From Chitinophagaceae bacterium (GTDB lineage: Bacteria > Bacteroidota > Bacteroidia > Chitinophagales > UBA10324): a DNA stretch of 64,000 nucleotides. The notes beneath the pieces were generated by a model. It did no database searches, had not been told where the DNA came from, and was given only the letters and a program-made list of their open reading frames with translations. This document shows, in pieces, positions 51,275 to 60,699 of the stretch (positions within the stretch are counted from its first letter, which is position 1; every line of letters begins with the position of its first letter). Where the stretch lies: NCBI GenBank assembly GCA_947469485.1, contig CANIPU010000001.1, positions 170,001-234,000 on the forward strand, read 5' to 3'. Both the position numbers and the translations under genes were made by a program.

Positions 51275-52420
51275 ATGAAAAATATTTTTCTTTCTATTTG
51301 TATAACTATTTGCTTTCTAACTTCCTGTAAAGAAAAAGAGGGATATGTTATAACCGGTAAAATGTTAAATCTTCCTGTAGGTTCAAAAATTTATTTTGAT
51401 GAACTTGAATATAATAAAGCAACTACTCTTGATACAACAACAACCGGTGCCGAAGGGCAATTCAGATTTGAAGGGTTTCTATCTCATCTTGGCTTGTATC
51501 GTATTCATTGCGACAATAAGAATGTAATTTTTCTGGTGCTTGATAAAAACTCAGGAAATATCAGTGTAAAAGCTGATACAACAAATTTTTTTATTAAACC
51601 ATATCATGTAAAAGGCTCTGCTTCTTCAGAACAATTTCTGAATTTCTTTATTGAAGTAAGTTCAATTTACAAATCAATTAATGAAGCTACTTCTAAACTT
51701 CCCGATCCATCAGTTGAACAATCGGATTCTGCAAATCAGGTTATAAATGAAAAAATTCAATTGTTAACTGATGAAGGAAGAAAATGGATTAACAATTATG
51801 TTGACACGGTAAGCAATCCAATCATAGCGGTTTTTGCGTTGAGTAATTTTCTGAATCCGGATATGGATAAAGCAACTTTTGAAAAATTTGTTGAGAAAGC
51901 AAAATCAAAATATACCGATGTGCCAATGGTAATTGATTTTGCAAAAGATGTTGACCTCGCTTTTAAAAAGATGAACCGAAAGGAAGGCGAAGCGCTGTAT
52001 ACTAATGGAACTCAATTGCCTGAAATAAATATGGCTGATGTAAATGGGAATTCAATTTTACTTTCTTCATTGAAGGGAAAATATGTGCTAGTTGATTTCT
52101 GGGCTTCGTGGTGCGGACCATGTCGTGCTGAAAATCCGAATGTGGTCGCAGCATATAACAATTATAAAGACAAAGGATTTACCGTTTATTCCGTTTCGTT
52201 AGATGATGATATAGATAAATGGAAGCAAGCGATTGCAAAAGACAAACTTGTGTGGCAGTATCATGTGAGTGAACTGAAAGGTTGGGAATCAAACATTGTT
52301 CATGAGTTTGGTATCAACTCCATCCCCACAAATTATTTAATTGATAAGGAAGGGAAAATTATTGCTTCTAATTTAAGAGGCAAGGAACTGGAATATATTC
52401 TTGCTCAGAGTTTGAAATAG
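51275..52420 (+). CDS. TlpA-like thioredoxin lipoprotein, tandem paralogue of the preceding gene
   Basis: YVLVDFWASWCGPCRAENPNVVAAYNNYKDKGFTVYSVSLD; lipobox CFLTSCK. Confidence 0.9.
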   Translation: MKNIFLSICITICFLTSCKEKEGYVITGKMLNLPVGSKIYFDELEYNKATTLDTTTTGAEGQFRFEGFLSHLGLYRIHCDNKNVIFLVLDKNSGNISVKADTTNFFIKPYHVKGSASSEQFLNFFIEVSSIYKSINEATSKLPDPSVEQSDSANQVINEKIQLLTDEGRKWINNYVDTVSNPIIAVFALSNFLNPDMDKATFEKFVEKAKSKYTDVPMVIDFAKDVDLAFKKMNRKEGEALYTNGTQLPEINMADVNGNSILLSSLKGKYVLVDFWASWCGPCRAENPNVVAAYNNYKDKGFTVYSVSLDDDIDKWKQAIAKDKLVWQYHVSELKGWESNIVHEFGINSIPTNYLIDKEGKIIASNLRGKELEYILAQSLK

Positions 52421-52429
52421 TTTTTTTTC

Positions 52430-53593
52430 TTAATACTCAAACCTACCGAACTCTGATTCAATGGTGAGTTTAGGTTGAGCGCTTACTTCGCATCTGCCAA
52501 TGATTTGTGCTTCGATGCCGAATGATTGTGAGATGCCGATGATTTCGTTGGCTGATTCTGCGGAGCAATAAATTTCCATTCGCTGTCCCATGTTGAACAC
52601 TTGATACATTTCTTTCCAATCTGTTTTTGATTCCTGTTGAATCAATTTGAAAACAGATGGCAGCGGAAATAAATTATCCTTAATCACATGAACAGATTTG
52701 TTGAAGTGCATCACCTTACGCAATCCGCCACCGCTGTTATGAATTATGCCGTGAATATTTTTTCTGTGATTCTTTAACATTTCAAGGATTACAGGAGCAA
52801 AAGTGCGTGTTGGTGAAAGCAATAATTTTCCGGCATTCATTTCTGAACCTTCAATTTCATCAGTTAGTTTTTTGCTTCCGGTGAAAACTATTTTGCGAGG
52901 AAGATCCGTATCGAAACTCTCTGGATATTCATCAGCATAAGTTTTATTTAAAACATCGTGTCGCGCTGCGGTAAGTCCGTTGCTGCCGATGCCGCTGTTG
53001 AATTCATCTTCGTAGTTTGCTTTTCCTGATGAAGACAAACCTACAATTACATCACCCGGCTGTAAATTAATTTCAATCACATCGCTGCGTTTCATGCGAC
53101 AAGCTATGGTGGAGTCAACACTTACAGTTCTAATCACATCGCCCATGTCGGCAGTTTCGCCACCCATGTAAACAATGTCTACTCCGTGCTGTTTCATCTT
53201 AATGAAGAACTCATGATTGCCTTCTATGATTTGCTGTAACACTTCGCCGGAAATTAAATTCTTGTTGCGGTTGATGACTGAAGAAAAAATAAATGGACCA
53301 GTTGCACCCACACACAACAAATCATCAAGGTTCATCACGATGCTGTCTTGTGCAATTCCTTTCCATACAGAAAGGTCGCCGGTTTCTTTCCAATACAAAT
53401 ATGCAAGCGATGATTTTGTTCCGCTTCCATCTGCGTGAATGATGTTGCAATAATTTTCGTCGTTGGCTAACGCGTCAGGATAGATTTTACAAAATGCGTT
53501 TGGGTATAACCCTTTATCAAGTTTGCGAATCGCTTCATGAACATCCTCCTTAGAAGCGCTGACACCACGCTGGCTATATTTTAACTCTTCCAT
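52430..53593 (-). CDS. purM: AIR synthase-related (PurM-like) protein, phosphoribosylformylglycinamidine cyclo-ligase
   Basis: NIIHADGSGTKSSLAYLYWKETGD, YMGGETADMGDVIRTV, HNSGGGLRKVMHF. Confidence 0.85.
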   Translation of the reverse strand: MEELKYSQRGVSASKEDVHEAIRKLDKGLYPNAFCKIYPDALANDENYCNIIHADGSGTKSSLAYLYWKETGDLSVWKGIAQDSIVMNLDDLLCVGATGPFIFSSVINRNKNLISGEVLQQIIEGNHEFFIKMKQHGVDIVYMGGETADMGDVIRTVSVDSTIACRMKRSDVIEINLQPGDVIVGLSSSGKANYEDEFNSGIGSNGLTAARHDVLNKTYADEYPESFDTDLPRKIVFTGSKKLTDEIEGSEMNAGKLLLSPTRTFAPVILEMLKNHRKNIHGIIHNSGGGLRKVMHFNKSVHVIKDNLFPLPSVFKLIQQESKTDWKEMYQVFNMGQRMEIYCSAESANEIIGISQSFGIEAQIIGRCEVSAQPKLTIESEFGRFEY

Positions 53594-53597
53594 TTTA

Positions 53598-53640
53598 GTA
53601 AGTTTCGAGTAAATACAAGTAAGCTTCGTGTAAATACAAG
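53598..53640. repeat. Two 21-bp tandem units GTAAGYTTCGWGTAAATACAA; left member of inverted flanks around the four-helix-bundle gene
   Basis: gtaagtttcgagtaaatacaa / gtaagcttcgtgtaaatacaa, 53598-53618 and 53619-53639. Confidence 0.8.
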
Positions 53641-53650
53641 ATTTTTAATT

Positions 53651-54010
53651 TCATTTTGCTTTTCTGATTTTAAGAATGAGTGCTCCAAGCATTCTCTGAA
53701 TTTCCGTAACTTTTTCTAACAATTCTTTTTGTTTTGATTCATTGATAAACTCAAGGTCGAAACAAAGAAAAATTAAATTCTCAACTTCATTTGAAGAACC
53801 TAATGCAGTATCAAGGAAGCGACAAAAATCGGCATCGCTGTTTTTACCTGCACCCTCAGAAATATTTGCTGAAATTGAAATAACTGCTCGCCTGATTTGA
53901 GAAATGATTCCGAATTTTTCTTCTGAAGGAAATTTTGATGAAGTCAAATAAATATCTTTTACAAAAGCTCTGCTCTTCTGCCAAACAATCAAGTCTTTAA
54001 AACTGTGCAT
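53651..54010 (-). CDS. Four helix bundle protein (S23 / 23S rRNA-intervening-sequence-protein-like, Avd-like fold)
   Basis: DLIVWQKSRAFVKDIYLTSSKFPSEEKFGIISQIRRAVISISANISEGAG...RFLDTALGSSNEVENLIFLC. Confidence 0.92.
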   Translation of the reverse strand: MHSFKDLIVWQKSRAFVKDIYLTSSKFPSEEKFGIISQIRRAVISISANISEGAGKNSDADFCRFLDTALGSSNEVENLIFLCFDLEFINESKQKELLEKVTEIQRMLGALILKIRKAK

Positions 54011-54017
54011 TTACTTT

Positions 54018-54060
54018 CTTGTATTTACTTGTTGCTTACTTGCTGTTTACTTGTATTTAC
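54018..54060. repeat. Right inverted flank: CTTGTATTTAC x2 plus CTTGYTG/TTAC spacers
   Basis: cttgtatttac at 54018-54028 and 54050-54060 are exact reverse complements of GTAAATACAAG at the left flank. Confidence 0.8.
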
Positions 54061-54064
54061 TTTT

Positions 54065-56953
54065 TCAAACAACCACATTTATCATTTTGCCTTTCACGAT
54101 AATTACTTTTTTCGGTTGTTTGCCATCGAGAAATTTTTGAATCTCTTCAGTTGCGATTACTTCTTTTTCAATCATTGAAATTTCTTTATCCAATGCAAAA
54201 GTGATTTTTGTTTTTGTTTTTCCGTTGATGGCGATTGGATACTCGAAAGAATTTTCAACCAATAATTCTTCTCTCACTTTCGGAAAATCAGTTGTAACAA
54301 TACTTCCGCCCTGCTTCATCTCCTGCCACAAAAATTCCGTTGTGAACGGTGCGAACGGAGAAAGTATAAGCAACAAATCTTTCAGCACTTCTGCTTTGTG
54401 ACATTTTAAATCGGCGAGTTCGTTCACACAAATCATGAATGCACTGACTGAAGTGTTGTAAGACAATTTTTCAATATCGTCTTCTACTTTCTTAATGGTT
54501 TTGTGCAGAATTTTTAATTCATCATTGGTGGTGGCTTCATTTGTCAGTAACCATTTTCCATCATCGCTGTAAAATAATTTCCAGAGTTTGCGCAGGAAGC
54601 GGCTCACACCATCAATTCCTTTTGTGTCCCAGGGCTTGCTCATTTCTACCGGACCGAGAAACATTTCATACATGCGAAAACAGTCGGCGCCATATTTTTC
54701 TATAATGTCATCAGGATTGACAACATTATATTTTGACTTGGACATTTTTTCTACTTCTCTTAAAACCAAAAATTGGTTTGAATTATTTTTTATGAATTGA
54801 GAACTTGAATCAAAATTTCCTTCACTCATTAATTTTTCAATTGATAATTTTTCATCATCGACACATGATATGTCGACATAATTCCAAGAAAAATCATGAG
54901 GGTGAAGTTTTTGAATTGAACCATTTATGTAATTAGGATTAACTTTTAAAACCGCATTTTCAATTTTGGAAATAAACTCATTTTCGTTGTTATAATATTT
55001 AGTTGCCTCATCAGCTGAAACATAAATAGGGGAAGATTTTTTTTCTCCGATTTTTAAATTGAATTTATAAATCTTAGCACTTCTTCCTTGTATCATCCCT
55101 TGATTCACCAATCGCTTTGCAGGTTCATCAATATCAACTAAGCCAAGGTCTTTCAAAAATTTTGTCCAGAAACGGAAATACATTAAGTGCCCGGTGGCAT
55201 GCTCATTGCCCCCAATATAAAAATCAACTTGCTTCCAGTAATCGAACTTGTCTTTTCCGACAAAAGTATTTTTGTTGTGCGGGTCCATGTAACGGAAGAG
55301 ATACCACGAAGAACCAGCCCATCCTGGCATTGTTGTCAACTCACGATTATACTTCCCTTTGTATTTCCAACCGGAAGCGCGAGCAAGAGGCGGCTCTCCA
55401 TTTTCAGTCGGCAAATATTTTTCTACTTCAGGCAAGCTGATTGGTAAATCATTTTCATCCACCACTCGCGGAATATTATGCTCGTCATAAAAAACCGGAA
55501 TAGGTTCGCCCCAGTAACGCTGACGACCAAACACCGCATCGCGTTGTTTGAAATTTATTTTGCGCTCACCGATTTTATTTTTCTCAATCTCATCAATCAC
55601 TTTCTTTTTTGCATCTACAGTTTTCAATCCATCCAAAAAAGAGGAGTTGATATTTTTCCCTTCACCTTCAAAAGCTTCCTTAGAAATATCTCCGCCGGAA
55701 ACCACTTCAATGATTTCGAGGTTGAAATATTTTGCAAAACCATAATCGCGGCTGTCATGACCGGGAACTCCCATCACTGCGCCGGTTCCATATCCAGCCA
55801 GAACATATTCGCCAATCCAAACTGGAATTTGTTTTCCGGTGAACGGATGAATGACATAAGCGCCCGTAAATACGCCGGTGATTTTTTTCACTTCAGTCAT
55901 GCGCTCACGCTCACTTCTGTTCTTAGCGTAGAGTACATATTCTTCCACACTTTTTTTGTGCGAGACGGGAGTAATTTGATTTATAAGTTCATGCTCCGGA
56001 GCCAAGGTTAAAAATGTTACACCAAAAATGGTGTCGGGTCGGGTAGTGAAAACTTCAATCTGAAATTTGGAATCTGAAATCTGAAATTTTGCAGATGCTC
56101 CTTCACTTTTTCCAATCCAGTTTCGCTGTGCTTCTTTAATGGATTCACTCCACTGCAAATCATTCAAACCACTCAGCAATCTTTCAGCATAAGCTGTGAT
56201 TCGCAACATCCATTGCTTCATCAATTTCCTTTCAACCGGATAACCACCACGCTCGCTCAATCCATCTTTCACTTCATCATTTGCCAATACAGTTCCCAAT
56301 GCAGGACACCAGTTCACATAAGCTTCTGAAAGAAAAGCCAAACGATACTGCATGAGAATCTCCTGTTGCTCACTCTCACTGAATTTCTTCCATTCATCAG
56401 CGGAAAATATTTTCACTTCAGCATGAGCTGCTTTCACATTTGCATTTCCTTCTGCCTTGAAAATTTTTTCGAGTGAAGAAATATTTTCTGCCTTATCATT
56501 TGAGTTGTTATACCACGAGTTGAACAACTGAATGAAAATCCACTGAGTCCATTTATAGAATTCGGGATCGCTGGTTTTTACTTCACGACTCCAGTCGAAA
56601 CAAAATCCTAACCGATCCATCTGGCTGCGAAAAGTTGCAATGTTTTGCTCTGTGGTAATTGCCGGATGTTGCCCGGTTTGAATTGCATATTGTTCAGCAG
56701 GCAACCCGAACGAATCGTAACCCATCGGGTGTAACACATTGAAACCCTTCATGCGTTTATAGCGTGAATAAATATCGCTCGCAATATATCCAAGCGGATG
56801 CCCGACATGCAAGCCTGCACCGCTCGGATATGGAAACATATCCAACACATAATACTTAGGCTTACCGCACTCAGCATCACCGACGCGATAAATGTTTCTA
56901 TCGTTCCAGAATTTTTTTATCTGCTCTTCTATCTCGCTAAACTTGTATTCCAT
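54065..56953 (-). CDS. leuS: Leucine--tRNA ligase
   Basis: YVLDMFPYPSGAGLHVGHPLGYIASDIYSRYKRMKGFNVLHPMGYDSFGLPAEQYA; EKMSKSKYNVVNPDDII. Confidence 0.98.
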   Translation of the reverse strand: MEYKFSEIEEQIKKFWNDRNIYRVGDAECGKPKYYVLDMFPYPSGAGLHVGHPLGYIASDIYSRYKRMKGFNVLHPMGYDSFGLPAEQYAIQTGQHPAITTEQNIATFRSQMDRLGFCFDWSREVKTSDPEFYKWTQWIFIQLFNSWYNNSNDKAENISSLEKIFKAEGNANVKAAHAEVKIFSADEWKKFSESEQQEILMQYRLAFLSEAYVNWCPALGTVLANDEVKDGLSERGGYPVERKLMKQWMLRITAYAERLLSGLNDLQWSESIKEAQRNWIGKSEGASAKFQISDSKFQIEVFTTRPDTIFGVTFLTLAPEHELINQITPVSHKKSVEEYVLYAKNRSERERMTEVKKITGVFTGAYVIHPFTGKQIPVWIGEYVLAGYGTGAVMGVPGHDSRDYGFAKYFNLEIIEVVSGGDISKEAFEGEGKNINSSFLDGLKTVDAKKKVIDEIEKNKIGERKINFKQRDAVFGRQRYWGEPIPVFYDEHNIPRVVDENDLPISLPEVEKYLPTENGEPPLARASGWKYKGKYNRELTTMPGWAGSSWYLFRYMDPHNKNTFVGKDKFDYWKQVDFYIGGNEHATGHLMYFRFWTKFLKDLGLVDIDEPAKRLVNQGMIQGRSAKIYKFNLKIGEKKSSPIYVSADEATKYYNNENEFISKIENAVLKVNPNYINGSIQKLHPHDFSWNYVDISCVDDEKLSIEKLMSEGNFDSSSQFIKNNSNQFLVLREVEKMSKSKYNVVNPDDIIEKYGADCFRMYEMFLGPVEMSKPWDTKGIDGVSRFLRKLWKLFYSDDGKWLLTNEATTNDELKILHKTIKKVEDDIEKLSYNTSVSAFMICVNELADLKCHKAEVLKDLLLILSPFAPFTTEFLWQEMKQGGSIVTTDFPKVREELLVENSFEYPIAINGKTKTKITFALDKEISMIEKEVIATEEIQKFLDGKQPKKVIIVKGKMINVVV

Positions 56954-57089
56954 ATCAGGGGCGCAAATCTAATAAAGCAATCGGTGGCGAAAACCAACAA
57001 CATATTCAAATTTCAAATAAAGATTCATGTGTTAATTAATTTGCAAATTGAAATATTAGTTCTGTTTTATTGCTTTCTACTTTCGGCGC

Positions 57090-57962
57090 ATGGCAACGAG
57101 TAAAAACAAATCACGACGACGATTTAAACCTTCTCATATATACAGTATCATCAGCACAGCTTTAGTTTTATTTGTAGCAGGAATATTATTTCTGATTTTA
57201 TTGCATGGAAGCAAAATGTCAGACTATTTAAAAGAGAATATTTCTTTCACTTTGATTTTGAAAGATAATGTTACAGATGAGAATGGAAAAAAGTTGCAGG
57301 AAGAGTTGTCTTCCCAGCCTTATGTAAAAAGCGCTGATTACATTTCGAAAACACAGGCTCAGGATATTTACATTGAAGAATTTGGAGATGATTATCGTGA
57401 TATGTTGGAAGGAAATCCGCTGTTTGCTTCAATTGATATAAAAATGAATGCCAATTTCACTCAACCGGATAGTGTAATGGCAATTCAAAACAGATTGCAG
57501 GCAAATTCTGCTGTTCAGGAATTTTATTATGAAAGCAAACTCGTTGAACTCTCTAATAAAAATTTTAAAACATTCAGCTTCATAATTATTGTTTTGAGTT
57601 TATTACTAGGTTTTGTTGCTTTTACTTTAATTGATTCAACAATCCGATTAGCAATGTATTCTCAAAGATTTTTATTAAGAAGTATGCAATTGGTTGGAGC
57701 AACAAATTCTTTTATCAGAAGACCTTTTTTACTGAAAGGCTTAATAAATGGCTTTATCAGCGGGCTTATTGCAGTTGCACTTTTAATTACACTATTAAAT
57801 GTAATGTTGAACATTTTACCTGATTTAAAGGCATTACAGGATTTTAATCTCACTATTTTACTTTTTGCAGGAATAATTTCGCTGGGAATCTTATTTACAA
57901 TAGCGAGCAGTTATTTCGTTGTCAATAAATATCTTCGAATGCATCTCGATGAACTTTATTGA
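57090..57962 (+). CDS. ftsX: Cell division protein FtsX-like permease
   Basis: N-terminal TM, VKSADYISKTQAQDIYIEEFGDDYRDMLEGNPLFASIDIKM, MQLVGATNSFIRRPFLLKGLINGFISG. Confidence 0.92.
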   Translation: MATSKNKSRRRFKPSHIYSIISTALVLFVAGILFLILLHGSKMSDYLKENISFTLILKDNVTDENGKKLQEELSSQPYVKSADYISKTQAQDIYIEEFGDDYRDMLEGNPLFASIDIKMNANFTQPDSVMAIQNRLQANSAVQEFYYESKLVELSNKNFKTFSFIIIVLSLLLGFVAFTLIDSTIRLAMYSQRFLLRSMQLVGATNSFIRRPFLLKGLINGFISGLIAVALLITLLNVMLNILPDLKALQDFNLTILLFAGIISLGILFTIASSYFVVNKYLRMHLDELY

Positions 57963-58076
57963 TTTAAAAAAACAATAAATAATCTACTGATTCGGTGATA
58001 TCGCCGTAGATTTAAATAAATTTCTTTCATCACAATTAGAATAAATTCTATTTTCGTCCACACTTATTTATAAATC

Positions 58077-58337
58077 ATGGCAACAAAGGACTCAACCAAA
58101 AAAGTTTCATCCGAAAAAATTGAATTTCTTTTTAAGAAAGAAAACTACATGATAATTCTTGCTGGAGTGGTTGTTTTAATTGTTGGATATTTTTTAATGT
58201 CAGGTGGTTCACAAAAACCTAATGAATTTAATACTGACGAAATTTACAGTTTCAGAAGAATTACGCTGGCTCCAATTGTTGTTATCATTGGTTATGTTAT
58301 TGTAATGTTTGGGATATTGAAAAAACCGAAAGAGTAG
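58077..58337 (+). CDS. DUF3098 domain-containing membrane protein
   Basis: FLFKKENYMIILAGVVVLIVGYFLMSGG...EIYSFRRITLAPIVVIIGYVIVMFGIL; follows ftsX. Confidence 0.85.
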   Translation: MATKDSTKKVSSEKIEFLFKKENYMIILAGVVVLIVGYFLMSGGSQKPNEFNTDEIYSFRRITLAPIVVIIGYVIVMFGILKKPKE

Positions 58338-58404
58338 GATTTTAGGTTAATTGTTACCTCATTAATGTTTTCTTCATTATTTTCACGGTCCATTAACTTA
58401 AAAA

Positions 58405-58773
58405 ATGAAAGCCCGGATTATTAATGGTCAGTATAAAACAAAATCAAATTTTGATTTTAGTGATGATATTATCAATTCATCAGATTATAAATTAAAAAAT
58501 ATCAATCAATTTAAAATTTCAGCTGAGATAACAGGGGATTCTGAAATAGTTTTTAAAGCAATTATTCCATTTGATGGCAAATTATGCATCACCCGCTCAG
58601 GAGAAAAAAATGCAATACCCCTTATTTCATTAAATGTAAATAGCGGGTACTTTATTACAAGTATTCCGGTATCAATGCATGACGAAACGAATGAATTGAA
58701 TTGTGTTCTATCTTCAGAAAATAAAACTATCGGTAATTTAATCGAATTACTGCAGGTTGAAATTCCTGTTTGA
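58405..58773 (+). CDS. Hypothetical protein
   Basis: 122-aa ORF in an otherwise gene-dense stretch; no recognised domain. Confidence 0.5.
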   Translation: MKARIINGQYKTKSNFDFSDDIINSSDYKLKNINQFKISAEITGDSEIVFKAIIPFDGKLCITRSGEKNAIPLISLNVNSGYFITSIPVSMHDETNELNCVLSSENKTIGNLIELLQVEIPV

Positions 58774-58783
58774 TACCAATTAT

Positions 58784-59536
58784 TTATTTTTTTGGTTGAT
58801 TGGTATTCTGTTCCGGAACTTTATTTTGTTCCTTTTTCAAATCTTCGATGTTTCCTTTCGGTAAAACAAAGTCAGGCATAACTTTTAAAGCTTCATTAAA
58901 TAATGCTTCGGCCGCAGCATATTCATTTAATTGCTTGGCAATAACACCTTTAATATTTAATGCAGCTGCTTTAAAAGGAACTTTTTGAGTATATCCTTGT
59001 CCAACATTTACATCGATTTCACCTTTTTCTGAATCTGGATTTTTCAACAAAACATCAATGTTTGCTGAACATTCTCCGAGTCTTGCCAATGAATATTGCA
59101 AAACAATTATCTGGTATAAATGATACAAATTTTGAGTTTTAGGATACAATTTTTCATAATATTCAAGTGACTGTTTAGCATCGCCGGCTGATTGTAATGA
59201 AATAGCAACCATTTCAATGAGTCTGATATCATCCGGTGCTTTGGTTAATAATTCCTTCCCTGCAAAAACAGCCTGATCATAAGCTCCTCTCATTAAAAAA
59301 AGACGAGCAAGTGTGTCTTTCCAGGCAACATTTGAATCTTCAGTACCTAATATTTCATATACACTTTGAGTTGCTGCTACTAAATCATTATAACCCATAG
59401 CAATTTTATAGGTCTTTTCAAAAAATGAAATATCATTAGTATTATTTGATATTGGTAATTCAGTTTTTACATTTTTTTGAGCAAAAGAAATTACGGCCCA
59501 AAACAGCATTGATAAAAAAATGAATGTTTTTTTCAT
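58784..59536 (-). CDS. Tetratricopeptide repeat-type secreted protein
   Basis: Signal peptide MKKTFIFLSMLFWAVISFAQ (start near 59536), helical TPR-like repeats. Confidence 0.75.
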   Translation of the reverse strand: MKKTFIFLSMLFWAVISFAQKNVKTELPISNNTNDISFFEKTYKIAMGYNDLVAATQSVYEILGTEDSNVAWKDTLARLFLMRGAYDQAVFAGKELLTKAPDDIRLIEMVAISLQSAGDAKQSLEYYEKLYPKTQNLYHLYQIIVLQYSLARLGECSANIDVLLKNPDSEKGEIDVNVGQGYTQKVPFKAAALNIKGVIAKQLNEYAAAEALFNEALKVMPDFVLPKGNIEDLKKEQNKVPEQNTNQPKK

Positions 59537-59577
59537 GAAAAGATTGAAATTTATTCTGGTTTCAATATTAAAAAGAA

Positions 59578-59597
59578 AAAGCCACAAATGTGGCTTT
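59578..59597 (-). terminator. Terminator downstream of tRNA-fMet
   Basis: AAAGCCACAaaTGTGGCTTT; on the minus strand followed by T-rich TTTCTTTTT. Confidence 0.75.
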
Positions 59598-59605
59598 AAC
59601 ACTAG

Positions 59606-59678
<73 letters not shown>

Positions 59679-59814
59679 ATATATCTTTTTTCGCTGAAAG
59701 CGAATGATTTCTTGGTTGATTTGCATCAACTTTTACTTTGATGCGGGGTGCAAATGTAACGGCAATCTCTTCAAATAAAAATTATGCGACAAAAATAACT
59801 GACTTTTGCGCCTC

Positions 59815-60699
59815 ATGAAAAATTTCAGCGCCGGATTTGTAATGATAATGGGTAACCCAAATGCAGGTAAATCAACCCTGCTGAATGCTTTTTTGGGAGA
59901 GAAAATTTCTATTGTTTCTCCAAAAGTTCAAACTACCCGTCACCATATTAAAGGAATTGTAACTGAAAATAATTATCAAATAGTATTCTCTGATACTCCA
60001 GGATTGTTGCAACCAAAATATGAATTGCATAAATCTATGGTTGAAGAAATAAATAGCGCCTTGGATGATGCGGATTTAGTTATTCCGGTTGTTAGTGTTT
60101 TTGAAAATGAATCCGATTGGACCAATCATGCTGAGTTATTAAGCGGTTTGAAAAAGCCAAAATTATTCATCCTGAATAAAGTTGATTATTACAAAACAGA
60201 AGAAGAATTAGCAGCCGGAATTAACAAATGGAAACTTTTCTTTGGCATTGATGAGATGATTGCAGTTTCAGCATTGAAGGAAATAAATATTGATAAACTG
60301 AAATCAAGAATTGTTGAATTTTTACCTGAACATCCCCCTTATTTTTCAGAAGACGAACTAACCGATAAATCACAAAGATTTATTGTTTCAGAAATTATTC
60401 GTGAAAAGATATTTGAACAATTCAGGGAAGAAATCCCTTATTCAAGCGAAGTAATTGTGACTGATTTTAAAGAAGCTGATGACATTATTCGCATTTATTC
60501 AAGCATTTTTGTTGAACGCGAAAGCCAAAAGGCAATTTTATTAGGCAAGGGTGGAAGTGCTATAAAAAAACTTGGAATTAAGTCAAGGGAAGAGAGTGAA
60601 AAATTTTTAGGAAAAAAAATATTTCTGGAACTTACTGTTAAAGTAAAAGACAACTGGAGAAACGATAAATTAGTGTTAAAGCAACTTGGATATAAATGA
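59815..60699 (+). CDS. era: GTPase Era
   Basis: GNPNAGKSTLLNAFLGEKISIVSPKVQTTRHHIKGIVT, DTPGLLQP; C-terminal KH domain. Confidence 0.97.
   Translation: MKNFSAGFVMIMGNPNAGKSTLLNAFLGEKISIVSPKVQTTRHHIKGIVTENNYQIVFSDTPGLLQPKYELHKSMVEEINSALDDADLVIPVVSVFENESDWTNHAELLSGLKKPKLFILNKVDYYKTEEELAAGINKWKLFFGIDEMIAVSALKEINIDKLKSRIVEFLPEHPPYFSEDELTDKSQRFIVSEIIREKIFEQFREEIPYSSEVIVTDFKEADDIIRIYSSIFVERESQKAILLGKGGSAIKKLGIKSREESEKFLGKKIFLELTVKVKDNWRNDKLVLKQLGYK

Noticed and set aside
54700-55100. Apparent unusual insertion in LeuRS before the KMSKS motif
   Set aside because: From memory, Bacteroidota LeuRS proteins commonly carry extra sequence here, so it was not treated as novel.
54201-56011. Plus-strand ORFs within leuS (54201..54401, 55117..55440, 55478..56011 and others)
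   Set aside because: Antisense to a confidently identified leuS.
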